Assembly: GCA_036504595.1 (NCBI GenBank)
Contig: DASXUX010000023.1
Location: 1 to 64,000 of the forward strand
From: DASXUX01 sp036504595
GTDB lineage: Bacteria > Planctomycetota > SZUA-567 > H5-PLA8
Reading direction: 5' to 3'
DNA length: 64,000 nucleotides
Below are positions 17,551 through 25,178 of this stretch, one piece after another. Each line of letters starts with the position of its first letter. The first letter of the stretch is position 1. The notes under the pieces were generated by a model. That model worked only from the letters and a program-made list of their open reading frames with translations, made no database searches and was not told the origin of the DNA. A program made the position numbers and the translations under genes.

Positions 17551-19089
17551 ATGAGATACCTGTTAGCTCACGATCTGGGCACAAGCGGCAATAAAGCCAC
17601 GCTGTATACGGTGGACGGAAACTTGGTCGCCAGCCATACGAGCGCGTACGAGACCCACTTCTTCAACGGCAATTGGGCGGAGCAGAACCCACAGGACTGG
17701 TGGAAGGCGATCTGTGAGTCCAGCCAAGCCCTACTGGCCGGTGCAAACACGGCCGGTTGCGCGTTCAACAGCGCCGAAATCGAAGTCGTAGCTTTAAGCG
17801 GCCAGATGATGGGTTGCACGGTTGTGGACAAGCAGGGCAACTGCCTGCGGCCGTCGATCCTTTACTGCGACCAGCGCGCGAGCAAGCAGGCCAGCCACAT
17901 TCTTTCGAAGATCGACCAGAAAGGCTTCTACGACATCGTCGGGCATCGCGTCAGCCCGTCGTATTCGATCGAGAAGCTGATGTGGATCAAGGAGACGGAG
18001 CCAGAACTGTACAAGAAGACTCACAAGACTTTGTGCGCGAAAGACTACATCAACTTCCTGCTGACGGGTCAGTTCGCGACGGATTTCTCGGACGCATCGG
18101 GCACGAACGCGTTCGATCTGAACTCGATGAGTTGGTCGAAAAAGATCATCGACATTGCCGGCGTGGATGGCGAGATGTTTCCGGCGGTGAAACCCTCGAC
18201 CGAGATCTTGGGCACGATCACCAGCGCGGCGGCGAAGGCGACGGGCTTGAAAGAAGGCACTCCGGTCGCGGTCGGCGGCGGCGACGGAAGCTGTGCGGGC
18301 GTCGGCGTGGGCTGCATCAAGCCGGGCACTGCGTACAACTATCTGGGGTCATCGAGCTGGATCGCTCTGACCGTCGAGAAGCCCATCGTCGATCCGCAGA
18401 TGCGCACGATGAACTGGTGCCACTGCGTGCCGGGGTATCTGCATCCATCGGGGACGATGCAGACGGCCGGGTCGAGCTTTACCTGGCTGAAGAACACGCT
18501 GTGCGAAGTGGAAAATCAGGCGGCGAAGGCGCAGGGCATCAGTCCGTACGCTTTGATCGATCAAGCGATCGCGAAGACGGCGATTGGTTCGAACGGAATC
18601 ATTTTCCTGCCGTACATGCTGGGCGAGCGCACGCCGTGGTGGAACCCGAATGCGCGCGGCGCGTTCATCGGGCTGAACTTGGCGAGCAAGCGCGAGGACA
18701 TGCTGCGGGCCGTGATGGAAGGCATCACGATGAACCTGGGATACATCGTGAACATCTTCCGGCAGCATGTGCCGATCGATTGCGTTACGGTCATCGGCGG
18801 CGGCGCGAAGAGCGAGATCTGGCGGCAGATGATGGCTGACATTTACGACGCGAAAATTCAGTCGCTCAATTTCCTGGAAGAAGCGACATCGATGGGCGCG
18901 GCGGTGATCGGCGGAGTGGGCGCGGGATTGTTCGAGAACTTCGAGGTCATTGAGCGCTTCATCCGTGTCGAGCACGTGGCGAAACCGATTGCAGATAACC
19001 AGAAGCGCTATAGGAAGCTCATGCCGATCCAGGAGAAGAGCTACCGGGCGCTGGTGGACGTGTACGAGGACCTGGCGAAACTGCAGTAG
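17551..19089 (+). CDS. FGGY-family carbohydrate kinase (xylulokinase-like)
   Basis: ATP-dependent sugar or polyol kinase, cytoplasmic, 512 residues. The N-terminal phosphate-binding loop DLGTSGNKATLY, the substrate region SGQMMGCTVVD, the segment VGGGDGSCAGVGVG and the late glycine motif TVIGGGAKSEIW are in the usual order for the family. The exact sugar is not predictable. GGAG lies 9 bases before the ATG. The stop codon TAG sits within the first heptamer (CAGTAGT) of the array that follows. With the dehydrogenase downstream it likely forms part of a polyol or sugar catabolic pathway. Confidence 0.88.
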   Translation: MRYLLAHDLGTSGNKATLYTVDGNLVASHTSAYETHFFNGNWAEQNPQDWWKAICESSQALLAGANTAGCAFNSAEIEVVALSGQMMGCTVVDKQGNCLRPSILYCDQRASKQASHILSKIDQKGFYDIVGHRVSPSYSIEKLMWIKETEPELYKKTHKTLCAKDYINFLLTGQFATDFSDASGTNAFDLNSMSWSKKIIDIAGVDGEMFPAVKPSTEILGTITSAAAKATGLKEGTPVAVGGGDGSCAGVGVGCIKPGTAYNYLGSSSWIALTVEKPIVDPQMRTMNWCHCVPGYLHPSGTMQTAGSSFTWLKNTLCEVENQAAKAQGISPYALIDQAIAKTAIGSNGIIFLPYMLGERTPWWNPNARGAFIGLNLASKREDMLRAVMEGITMNLGYIVNIFRQHVPIDCVTVIGGGAKSEIWRQMMADIYDAKIQSLNFLEEATSMGAAVIGGVGAGLFENFEVIERFIRVEHVAKPIADNQKRYRKLMPIQEKSYRALVDVYEDLAKLQ

Positions 19090-19172
19090 TCGGTAGCCAG
19101 TAGTCAGTATCCAGTAGTCGGCCGCCGAGCGTTGTCGTGCTACTGGATACTGGCTACTGAATACTGACTACT
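19084..19172. repeat. inverted heptanucleotide arrays, CAGTAGT family
   Basis: The left array (19084-19120: CAGTAGT, CGGTAGC, CAGTAGT, CAGTATC, CAGTAGT) contains the kinase stop codon in its first unit. A complementary array (19139-19172) follows after an 18-bp unique loop and ends just before the AAGGAG site of the next gene. Confidence 0.8.
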
Positions 19173-19189
19173 TCTTTAAGGAGAAGACC

Positions 19190-20233
19190 ATGCGCGCTGT
19201 CGCCGTCGTTGAACCGGGCAAAGTCGAAATCGTGGAACTGGGGAAGCCGAAGCCGGGGCCGTATCAGGCGGTGGTCAAAACGGAAGTCGCGTGCCTGTGC
19301 AACGCCACGGACGGCAAGCTTGTCGCCGGGCATTTTCCGGGCGTGGACAAGTACCCGCTGGTACTGGGGCACGAAGGCGCGGGGATCGTCGAATCCGTCG
19401 GCAAGAAGGTGAAGAACTTCAAGCCGGGGGACCGCGCGATTGGCGGACTGGTCTTCCAGTTCTCCGATCCGAAGTTTTCAAGTGGCTGGGGCGGCTTCTG
19501 CGAATACACGCTCGTGAACGACCACGACGCGATGGTGAAGGACGGCGTGGCCGACGCGGAGCATGGCTGGTTCGAGTGCTACGAAATTCAGCGCAAAGTG
19601 CCGAAGGACATCTCGGTGGAAGCGGCGGCTCTGCTGTGCACGTGGCGTGAGGTCTACGGCGGCTTCGGCGATTTCCAGCTAAAGAAGGGCGACGAGATTC
19701 TCGTCTTCGGCGTGGGCCCGGTGGGCCTCAGCTTCGTCAAGTTCGGCAAGCTGCTCGGCCTGAAGTGGATCGGCGTTGTGGACCCGCTGGAACACAAACG
19801 CAAGCGCGCGCTGGCGATGGGCGCGGATGCCGTCTTCGCGCCGGACAGTCCGGAATTGGCAGAACTGAAGAAGACGCGCGGCAAGGGTCAGGGACTCGAC
19901 GCTGTCATCGATGCGGTCGGGCACCCGAACATCATCAACGCGGGGCTGCCGCTGATCAAGATGGGCGGTTCGATCTGCGTGTATGGCGTGATCGCGGCCG
20001 AAGAGCTGCCCGTGAAGAAAGCGAAGGGGCCGTACAACTTCAACCTGTTCGTGCACCAGTGGCCGACGCGCTTCCGCGAACGGGAAGCTCAAGCGCCACT
20101 GTGCAAGTGGCTCCGCGACGGCAAACTGAATCCGAAGGACTACGTTACGCACGATTTCCCGCTGGAGAAGATCAACGAGGCTCTAGCGGCGGTGAAGAGT
20201 GGGGAAGTGGTGAAGTGCTTGCTGAGGTATTGA
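19190..20233 (+). CDS. zinc-type alcohol dehydrogenase (MDR superfamily)
   Basis: NAD(P)-dependent oxidoreductase of 347 residues with a GroES-like N-terminal domain and a Rossmann domain. Catalytic-zinc candidates are C35 or C37 (ACLCNATD) and the conserved pair H61-E62 (GHEGAGIVESVG). The nucleotide-binding loop is FGVGPVGLSFV. The four-cysteine structural zinc loop is not evident, as in several polyol dehydrogenases. AAGGAG precedes the ATG by 6 bases. It follows the kinase and probably oxidises the polyol or sugar alcohol handled by the cluster. Confidence 0.85.
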   Translation: MRAVAVVEPGKVEIVELGKPKPGPYQAVVKTEVACLCNATDGKLVAGHFPGVDKYPLVLGHEGAGIVESVGKKVKNFKPGDRAIGGLVFQFSDPKFSSGWGGFCEYTLVNDHDAMVKDGVADAEHGWFECYEIQRKVPKDISVEAAALLCTWREVYGGFGDFQLKKGDEILVFGVGPVGLSFVKFGKLLGLKWIGVVDPLEHKRKRALAMGADAVFAPDSPELAELKKTRGKGQGLDAVIDAVGHPNIINAGLPLIKMGGSICVYGVIAAEELPVKKAKGPYNFNLFVHQWPTRFREREAQAPLCKWLRDGKLNPKDYVTHDFPLEKINEALAAVKSGEVVKCLLRY

Positions 20234-20240
20234 ACGGAAG

Positions 20241-20329
20241 GGTTCAGGGGTCGGGGTTCAGGGTTCAGGGTGCGGATGAAGACACACATTCCATCACCGA
20301 ACCCTGACGCCTGGACCCTGAACCCTGTC
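20241..20329. repeat. inverted heptanucleotide arrays, GGTTCAG family
   Basis: The left array (20241-20272, GGTTCAG units) and the complementary right array (20299-20329, ACCCTGA units) flank a loop of about 26 bp. The structure lies between the convergent dehydrogenase and GntR genes. Confidence 0.8.
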
Positions 20330-20331
20330 TT

Positions 20332-21108
20332 TCAACGGCGCAAGCGTATCGCGAAGGTGTAATGTTCCGGCCGGTAGACCGCGCGGATGAATTCGAGGGG
20401 TTTTTCGGCGCGCGTGTACGTCACGCGTTCCATGACCAGCATGCCTTCGCCGGGTTGGACGCGCAGGAGGCGCGCTTCTTCGGGCGTGGCTTTCATGACC
20501 TTGATTTCTTCTTCGGCCCATTCGATGGGGATGCGGTATTTTTCTTCGATGAGCCGGTAAAGCGATTCGCCGAAGTCCTCGCCGGGGTCGATGCCGAAAC
20601 TGGCGGGGATGTCGGAGGTCAGCAGCACGATCGGAAAGACTTCGCTGGAGCCGCGCAAGCGCTGCACGTACAGGGTCTGGTCTTTTTCGCCGATGCCGAG
20701 CTTCTCGCGGACTTTTTCGTCGGGTGCGTGCAAGCCGGCGCCGAGCAGTTCGGTGCTGATGCGCAGGCCCTTGAGCTTCATCTCTTCCGTGAAGCTCTTC
20801 AGCCGGCCAAGGTCTTCGGTGATTTCACGGCCGATGACGCGCGTGCCGCGGGCGCGGCGGCGCTCGATCAGGCCTTTGGTGACGAGGTTCTCATACGTCT
20901 TGCGCGCCGTGGCGCGGCTGACGCCGAACATGACCATCAGGTCTTTTTCGGACGGCAACATTTTGCCGACGGTGTTCTCGCCGGCGATGCGGTCGAGGAT
21001 GATTTGTTCGATGCGGTGATACAACGGCACCGGCGAGCCCGGATCGAGAAAGAAGCGTTCAGTCGGCTTGAAGAGCGGCTGTTCTTTTTGGGGTTCCATA
21101 ATGGGCAT
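20332..21108 (-). CDS. GntR/HutC-type transcriptional regulator
   Basis: A 258-residue repressor-type protein. An N-terminal winged helix-turn-helix (about residues 28-95, with LPSEKDLMVMFGVSRATARK) is followed by a UTRA ligand-binding domain (about 110-250), which in this family senses sugars, amines or other small ligands. It lies at the junction between the plus-strand transporter/kinase/dehydrogenase genes and the minus-strand MBL/dehydrogenase/isomerase genes, so it is the best candidate regulator of the cluster. No operator could be defined. Confidence 0.85.
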   Translation of the reverse strand: MPIMEPQKEQPLFKPTERFFLDPGSPVPLYHRIEQIILDRIAGENTVGKMLPSEKDLMVMFGVSRATARKTYENLVTKGLIERRRARGTRVIGREITEDLGRLKSFTEEMKLKGLRISTELLGAGLHAPDEKVREKLGIGEKDQTLYVQRLRGSSEVFPIVLLTSDIPASFGIDPGEDFGESLYRLIEEKYRIPIEWAEEEIKVMKATPEEARLLRVQPGEGMLVMERVTYTRAEKPLEFIRAVYRPEHYTFAIRLRR

Positions 21109-21152
21109 TGTGTATCCTCAGAGTGTTTCTATCAAGGTTAGGGACACGGCTA

Positions 21153-21253
21153 AGAGTCTGGAGTCTGGAGTCTGGAGTCTGGAAGTCTGGAGTCAACAGC
21201 CGACTGCGCGATTGAGGAAGACTCCAGACTCCTAGACTCCAGACCCCAGACTC
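21153..21253. repeat. inverted heptanucleotide arrays, GTCTGGA family
   Basis: GTCTGGA units (21153-21194) face complementary units (21220-21253) across about 25 bp. The right arm enters the 3' end of the MBL-fold gene and supplies its last residues (SLGSGV) and its stop codon. Confidence 0.85.
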
Positions 21254-22122
21254 AATTCGTAGTATTCATCGGCTGTTGGCAGCATACACTGCAGTATGGA
21301 TGAGTCGAGCGCCGACAGCCCTCGAGCGAGTTCGGCCGGATCGACGGTGTTGAAGTCGAACATGCCGAAGTGGTGCGGGATCAAGATCGGGATTTGAGCG
21401 TCGAGGCAAAGCTGGCGCGCTTCGGCGAAGTTCATGTTGCCGGCGATGCCGCGGGAGGAGAGAAACTCGCTTCGGCCGTTGACGGGGAGCAGAGCGATGT
21501 CGATGTGTGCGGAACGAAGGCGCTCGGCCAAGCCGGGATAGACGACGCAGTCGCCGCAGTGATAGATTTTGGATTCTAGATTCTGGATTTTGGATTCGGC
21601 GGCACTCGGCAATTGGATGATGAAACCGAGAAAGTGGTGTTCGCTGCGCTCGTTTGACTTGAGAGTTTCATGCGCGGAGGGGATCGCTTCGACAGATACC
21701 TCGGAGAAGAGTTCGACGGTTTCGCTGGCGTTCATCGGTACGAGCTGAACGTCGGAAATCCCAAGCGTTCGCGCATGCTCCAGTTCCGCTCGCGGCACGA
21801 CGAAGCGGCAGCTCGGGTTGTTCTTGGCGATCACCGGCAGCGCGCCGGGGTCCATGTGGTCGCTGTGGCGGTGCGAACAAAGCACGCAATCGACGCCGCG
21901 CAGCGAATTGAAGTCGAGCGGCGGCGGCATCCTGCGAATGTGGGGGAACTCTTTGCCGGCGTACTTGCGCGCGAGATGGTCCGAAAGATACGGATCAATC
22001 AGCAGCAGTCTTCCGCCGAAACGCAGCGCAAAGCCGGCTTGTCCGAGCCAGGCCAAGCCAAGGACGTTTTCAGGCAGCGGAGCCGACAGAAGTGCGTGCG
22101 CGCCGCCGGCGTGGGAGGTCAT
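21232..22122 (-). CDS. MBL-fold metal-dependent hydrolase, UlaG-like
   Basis: Metallo-beta-lactamase-fold protein of 296 residues from the ATG at 22122, chosen because AGGGGAG lies 6 bases upstream (ATG at 22125 and GTG at 22149 are alternatives). The metal motif is HRHSDHMD, preceded by LLIDPYLSD and followed by a later GDC and PHHFGMFD. The organisation is that of the UlaG/L-ascorbate-6-phosphate lactonase group, which suggests a lactone or phosphoester substrate. Two stretches come from heptanucleotide repeats: an internal insert reading ESKIQNLESKI (21567-21597) and the C-terminus SLGSGV. The insert lies between the metal-binding core motifs and may form a surface loop. Confidence 0.78.
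   Translation of the reverse strand: MTSHAGGAHALLSAPLPENVLGLAWLGQAGFALRFGGRLLLIDPYLSDHLARKYAGKEFPHIRRMPPPLDFNSLRGVDCVLCSHRHSDHMDPGALPVIAKNNPSCRFVVPRAELEHARTLGISDVQLVPMNASETVELFSEVSVEAIPSAHETLKSNERSEHHFLGFIIQLPSAAESKIQNLESKIYHCGDCVVYPGLAERLRSAHIDIALLPVNGRSEFLSSRGIAGNMNFAEARQLCLDAQIPILIPHHFGMFDFNTVDPAELARGLSALDSSILQCMLPTADEYYELSLGSGV
21567..21597. repeat. in-frame heptanucleotide array inside the MBL gene
   Basis: TTTTGGA, TTCTAGA, TTCTGGA, TTTTGGA and a partial unit, read in frame on the minus strand as ESKIQNLESKI. No stop codon arises in the used frame. Confidence 0.75.
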
Positions 22123-22174
22123 CATCTTCTCCCCTGCGTTTCCAACCACGACGCCGCTCCAGACGCACGCAAGC

Positions 22175-22203
22175 CCCTGAACCCTGAACGCTGAACCCTG
22201 CTG
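22175..22203. repeat. heptanucleotide array, ACCCTGA family
   Basis: About four units (ACCCTGA, ACGCTGA) directly downstream of the hydroxyacid dehydrogenase gene on the minus strand. This is the same family as 20241-20329 and 49827-49877. Confidence 0.7.
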
Positions 22204-22207
22204 TTTG

Positions 22208-23170
22208 TTATTCCCCGCGCGACATGCGCCAGTTTGGATTACCGCTGCGCATCAGTTCGGCCAGGATGTTTTCGACGGCGACGTAGACGGCGCGATCGAC
22301 GCTCTCCTCCGTGAAGCCGCCGATGTGCGGCGTGGCGATGACGCGATCACAGGCGGGGAGCGGGTCGTCTTTGGGCGGCTCGGACTTGAAGACGTCCATC
22401 GCCATTCCCCCGATCACGCCGCTGTTGATCGCTTCGAGCACCGCGCCTTGATCGATCAGTCCTTCGCGCGCGGTATTGATCAGGAACACGCCGCGCTTCA
22501 TCTTTACGATGGCGGCGCGGTCGATAAGCGGCTTGCCTTCCGGCAGCATCGGGCAGTGCAGCGTGATGATGTCGGCCTTGGCATAGATTTCGTCGAGGGA
22601 GCAATAGTGGAAGTCGGTCGAGGGGGCGAACGAACGGTCGGGCGCGAGATCGTGCGCCAACACCTTCATCTCCATGCCCAGGGCGAATTTCGCGACCGTT
22701 CGGCCGATGTTGCCACAGCCGACAACGCCCAGTATTTTGCCCAGCAGTTCGATGCCCTTGCGCCGTTCCCAGCCGCCGGACTTGATGGCCTTGTCGCTGA
22801 AGGGAATCCAGCGGGCGAGCGAAAGGATATGCGCCATGGTCAGTTCGGCGACGCCGCGAGCATTGGCGCCCACTGCGCGATGAACCACGATGCCCTGCTT
22901 GACGGCCGTCGCCATGTCGATGTTGTCAACGCCGACGCCATTGCGGCTAATGACCTTTAGGTCCTTCGCGGCGGCGAGCACCTTCGCGTTCACTTCCTCA
23001 ACCCCGGCCAGGTAGCCGGCGCAACCGGGCAGCAATTGAATCAGTTCCGCTTCCGTCGGTTGTTTGCCGGGCGTGGGGAAAACGACTTCGTAACCGGCGT
23101 CCGCGAGTTTCTTCAGCGCTGGGTGTCCGGCCACTGAGATCGAGCGGGGCGTAACCAGAATTTTTGACAT
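22208..23170 (-). CDS. D-2-hydroxyacid dehydrogenase (phosphoglycerate dehydrogenase-like)
   Basis: NAD-dependent oxidoreductase of 320 residues. It has the nucleotide-binding GVVGCGNIGRTVA and the catalytic Arg in ISRNGVGVDN or INTAREGLID. The late catalytic His is in TPHIGGFTEES. The regulatory ACT domain of some SerA proteins is absent, so a catabolic 2-hydroxyacid or 2-keto-sugar-acid role is as likely as serine synthesis. Its ATG overlaps the stop codon of the upstream isomerase gene (TAATG), which implies coupling. Confidence 0.85.
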   Translation of the reverse strand: MSKILVTPRSISVAGHPALKKLADAGYEVVFPTPGKQPTEAELIQLLPGCAGYLAGVEEVNAKVLAAAKDLKVISRNGVGVDNIDMATAVKQGIVVHRAVGANARGVAELTMAHILSLARWIPFSDKAIKSGGWERRKGIELLGKILGVVGCGNIGRTVAKFALGMEMKVLAHDLAPDRSFAPSTDFHYCSLDEIYAKADIITLHCPMLPEGKPLIDRAAIVKMKRGVFLINTAREGLIDQGAVLEAINSGVIGGMAMDVFKSEPPKDDPLPACDRVIATPHIGGFTEESVDRAVYVAVENILAELMRSGNPNWRMSRGE

Positions 23171-23745
23171 TACTCAATGACCTCCTTGCCGCCGCGGATG
23201 AAGACGCGCTGGGGGAAACCTTCAGTGGCGATGTCGCCATAGTTGTGGCCGGCGTCGCCGGGGTAAACGCAAAGCGAAATGAGGGGTTCGTTGCCGGTGT
23301 TGATGGAGCGGTGGGCCCAATGCGGAGGAACGTAGACCAGGCGATTTCGTTTCATGGGTTCGGCCACGCATCTTCCGTCGGCTGTTTTCAGCATCATATA
23401 TCCCTGGCCTCGAATGCAAAGGTAGACTTCCGCCGTGCCGCTGACGGTGTGATAGTGCCCCTTGGTCATAAAGCACTCGTCGCCGATGCGGCCTGGGTAC
23501 AGCTTGCTGATGCACAGCGGCAGATGTCCCGGCTGTTCGGGAATGTGCTGTTCAAAGACCTCGTAGTGCACCGGATCGCCCTGCTTGATGAGGCGCTGCA
23601 AAGCCGCTTCATCGCGATAGTAGCCCTTCATGTCCGAAGCGCGCCGCGCGATCACCCGTTTCGGCTGCCGCATGATGCCTTCCACGAGGTCGATATCGAT
23701 GGACCACGGCGTCATCAGTTCGGTTTCAGCAATGGTTGCGATCAT
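23170..23745 (-). CDS. cupin-type glucose-6-phosphate isomerase
   Basis: A 191-residue protein matching the metal-dependent cupin phosphoglucose isomerases first known from archaea. The key pattern TKGHYHT, then AEVYLCIRGQGYM, then YVPPHWAHRSINTG gives the His, His, Glu and His ligands expected for the metal site. It interconverts glucose-6-phosphate and fructose-6-phosphate or handles a related sugar phosphate. It is translationally coupled to the downstream hydroxyacid dehydrogenase. Its presence in a catabolic cluster suggests a specialised isomerase rather than the only one of the cell (inference). Confidence 0.85.
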   Translation of the reverse strand: MIATIAETELMTPWSIDIDLVEGIMRQPKRVIARRASDMKGYYRDEAALQRLIKQGDPVHYEVFEQHIPEQPGHLPLCISKLYPGRIGDECFMTKGHYHTVSGTAEVYLCIRGQGYMMLKTADGRCVAEPMKRNRLVYVPPHWAHRSINTGNEPLISLCVYPGDAGHNYGDIATEGFPQRVFIRGGKEVIE

Positions 23746-23784
23746 GACTGCTCCTGTTCGTTCACGCGCTTATGCGCCTGCTAT

Positions 23785-23823
23785 CCTCAAGAGTCTCAAG
23801 CCTCAAGTCTCAAGCCTCAAGCC
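23785..23823. repeat. heptanucleotide array, CTCAAGC family
   Basis: About five units (CTCAAGA, CTCAAGC, CTCAAGT) between the isomerase and the AroE-like gene. The same family flanks the four-helix-bundle gene at 39 kb. Confidence 0.75.
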
Positions 23824-23828
23824 TTCTG

Positions 23829-24881
23829 TTACCGCACTTCCTTCGCAATCTTGGAAATCTCGTCGAAGCCGGCCCCGCTGGTTGGGATCTTCACGTTAAA
23901 CACTTCGGCAACGACTTGAGTCCAGCCGTGAATGAAATAGACCCAGCCGTCTTCTACATGCAGGTTGCGCTCCTTTGCCTGGGCACGAGCTTGTTGAAGG
24001 AACAGCAGATCGCCGCGGTAGTTGAAATCCCACGCCAAAGCGTTCTTGGGAAAAACGGCGGCGTGGGTCAGCGGAGAACCCGGCGCGTCTTTCCCGAGTC
24101 CGGTCGCGTTCATCACGAGCGAACCTGCCGGGAGTTTTTCAAGCAGTGCGTCGTTGTCTTCGGCTTTTGGGGCGTGATGGTATTCCACGGGAATCGGGCA
24201 ACCGAGCTTGTGATGGATTTCCTTGATCTCTTGCAGGCGGGGCTCGCTGCGGTTGGAGACGACGATCTTCGACGGCCGGTTGGCGCCGCGCTTCGGGTCC
24301 ATCATGTAGCAACTGATCGCGATCGACGATCCGCCCGCGCCAATACAGAACGCCGCCGCGCCGGTTTTCTCCCAATGGTTCTCTGGCAGAAAAGCTTCGA
24401 GAGCGAGGCCGCTGCTGATGGGGTCTTTCGCGTGACCGCGCAACAGAAGTCTGGAGTCTGGGGTCTTGGAGTCTGGAGTCAACGGCGCGGGATTCCTGGA
24501 CTCCAGACCCCCAGACTCCAGACTCCAGACTCTCTTCGAGATGCTGCTGGCTTCGCCCATCAACTGCGCGTAGGGGTCGAGGAACTCAAACATGTCGCGG
24601 CAGGCTTTGAGCAGATCGATCTTGTGCGTGGTGACCAGCGCGCCTTTGGAAAGGGGATCGTTCTTGATGAACTGGACCACGTTACGGTAGACGGCCGGAT
24701 CGTCGTGCCACTTGCAGTCGATCCCTTGAATGACGGCGCGCTCAAGCTTCAGGTGCCGGGCCCAGGCCGGAAAGACGCGCATGATCGACGACTTGCCGGT
24801 CGTCATCCCGATGAAGTAAATCGTGGGTTGCGTGGCTGCCGGAAAACGGGTGGTCGCGGTGGCCTGAATTGCTTCTGGCAT
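23829..24881 (-). CDS. AroE-like (shikimate/quinate dehydrogenase family) protein with repeat-encoded insert
   Basis: NAD(P)-dependent dehydrogenase-like protein of 350 residues, longer than the usual 270-290. The N-terminal substrate domain has IGMTTGKSSIMRVFP and ALVTTHK, where the Lys is the usual catalytic residue, and the Rossmann domain has IGAGGSSIAI. Residues about 117-145 (RVWSLESGGLES through LTPDSKTPDSR) are encoded entirely by a GTCTGGA-family inverted array and interrupt the link between the two domains. Outside this insert the sequence is intact, so the gene appears to have tolerated the insertion. It is the most upstream gene of the minus-strand cluster, so its true substrate may be a sugar-derived acid rather than shikimate. 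Confidence 0.75.
   Translation of the reverse strand: MPEAIQATATTRFPAATQPTIYFIGMTTGKSSIMRVFPAWARHLKLERAVIQGIDCKWHDDPAVYRNVVQFIKNDPLSKGALVTTHKIDLLKACRDMFEFLDPYAQLMGEASSISKRVWSLESGGLESRNPAPLTPDSKTPDSRLLLRGHAKDPISSGLALEAFLPENHWEKTGAAAFCIGAGGSSIAISCYMMDPKRGANRPSKIVVSNRSEPRLQEIKEIHHKLGCPIPVEYHHAPKAEDNDALLEKLPAGSLVMNATGLGKDAPGSPLTHAAVFPKNALAWDFNYRGDLLFLQQARAQAKERNLHVEDGWVYFIHGWTQVVAEVFNVKIPTSGAGFDEISKIAKEVR
24448..24532. repeat. translated inverted heptanucleotide arrays, GTCTGGA family
   Basis: AGTCTGG-type units (24448-24480), a 16-bp loop, then complementary units (24497-24532), all within the AroE-like reading frame. The hairpin arms are nearly the same as those at 21153-21253. Confidence 0.85.
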
Positions 24882-24952
24882 CTACGGTCTCCTCGCAATC
24901 GGACGCGCGGACTCGCCAAGTGCGCTCGTTGTGCTACGTACAAATCGCAGTA

Positions 24953-24981
24953 AAGGTATCTTTGACCGGCCAATATGTCAA
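24953..24981 (-). promoter_or_regulatory. possible promoter of the AroE-like/isomerase/dehydrogenase operon
   Basis: On the minus strand a perfect TTGACA (complement of 24976-24981) is followed after 17 bp by TACCTT, a weak -10. The 297-bp divergent gap 24882-25178 is AT-rich in its middle (TTTTTTATAATAAAC at about 24984-25000) and carries no supported gene. Confidence 0.3.
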
Positions 24982-25178
24982 TATCTTTTTTATAATAAAC
25001 GATTGTCGCGTTAGCTATTCACTATAAAGGATTTAGGAGAACCTCAACCCCGTGACTTCTCGGCAGAATTTGCGCGTCAGCCCTCGCGCGGCTCGTCGCG
25101 TTTCCGGCGGAATAAGTCCACGCGTCTCATGCGGCATTCGAGGTGTACACCCTTAGAGGTTCATTGGAGAAAATCCCC

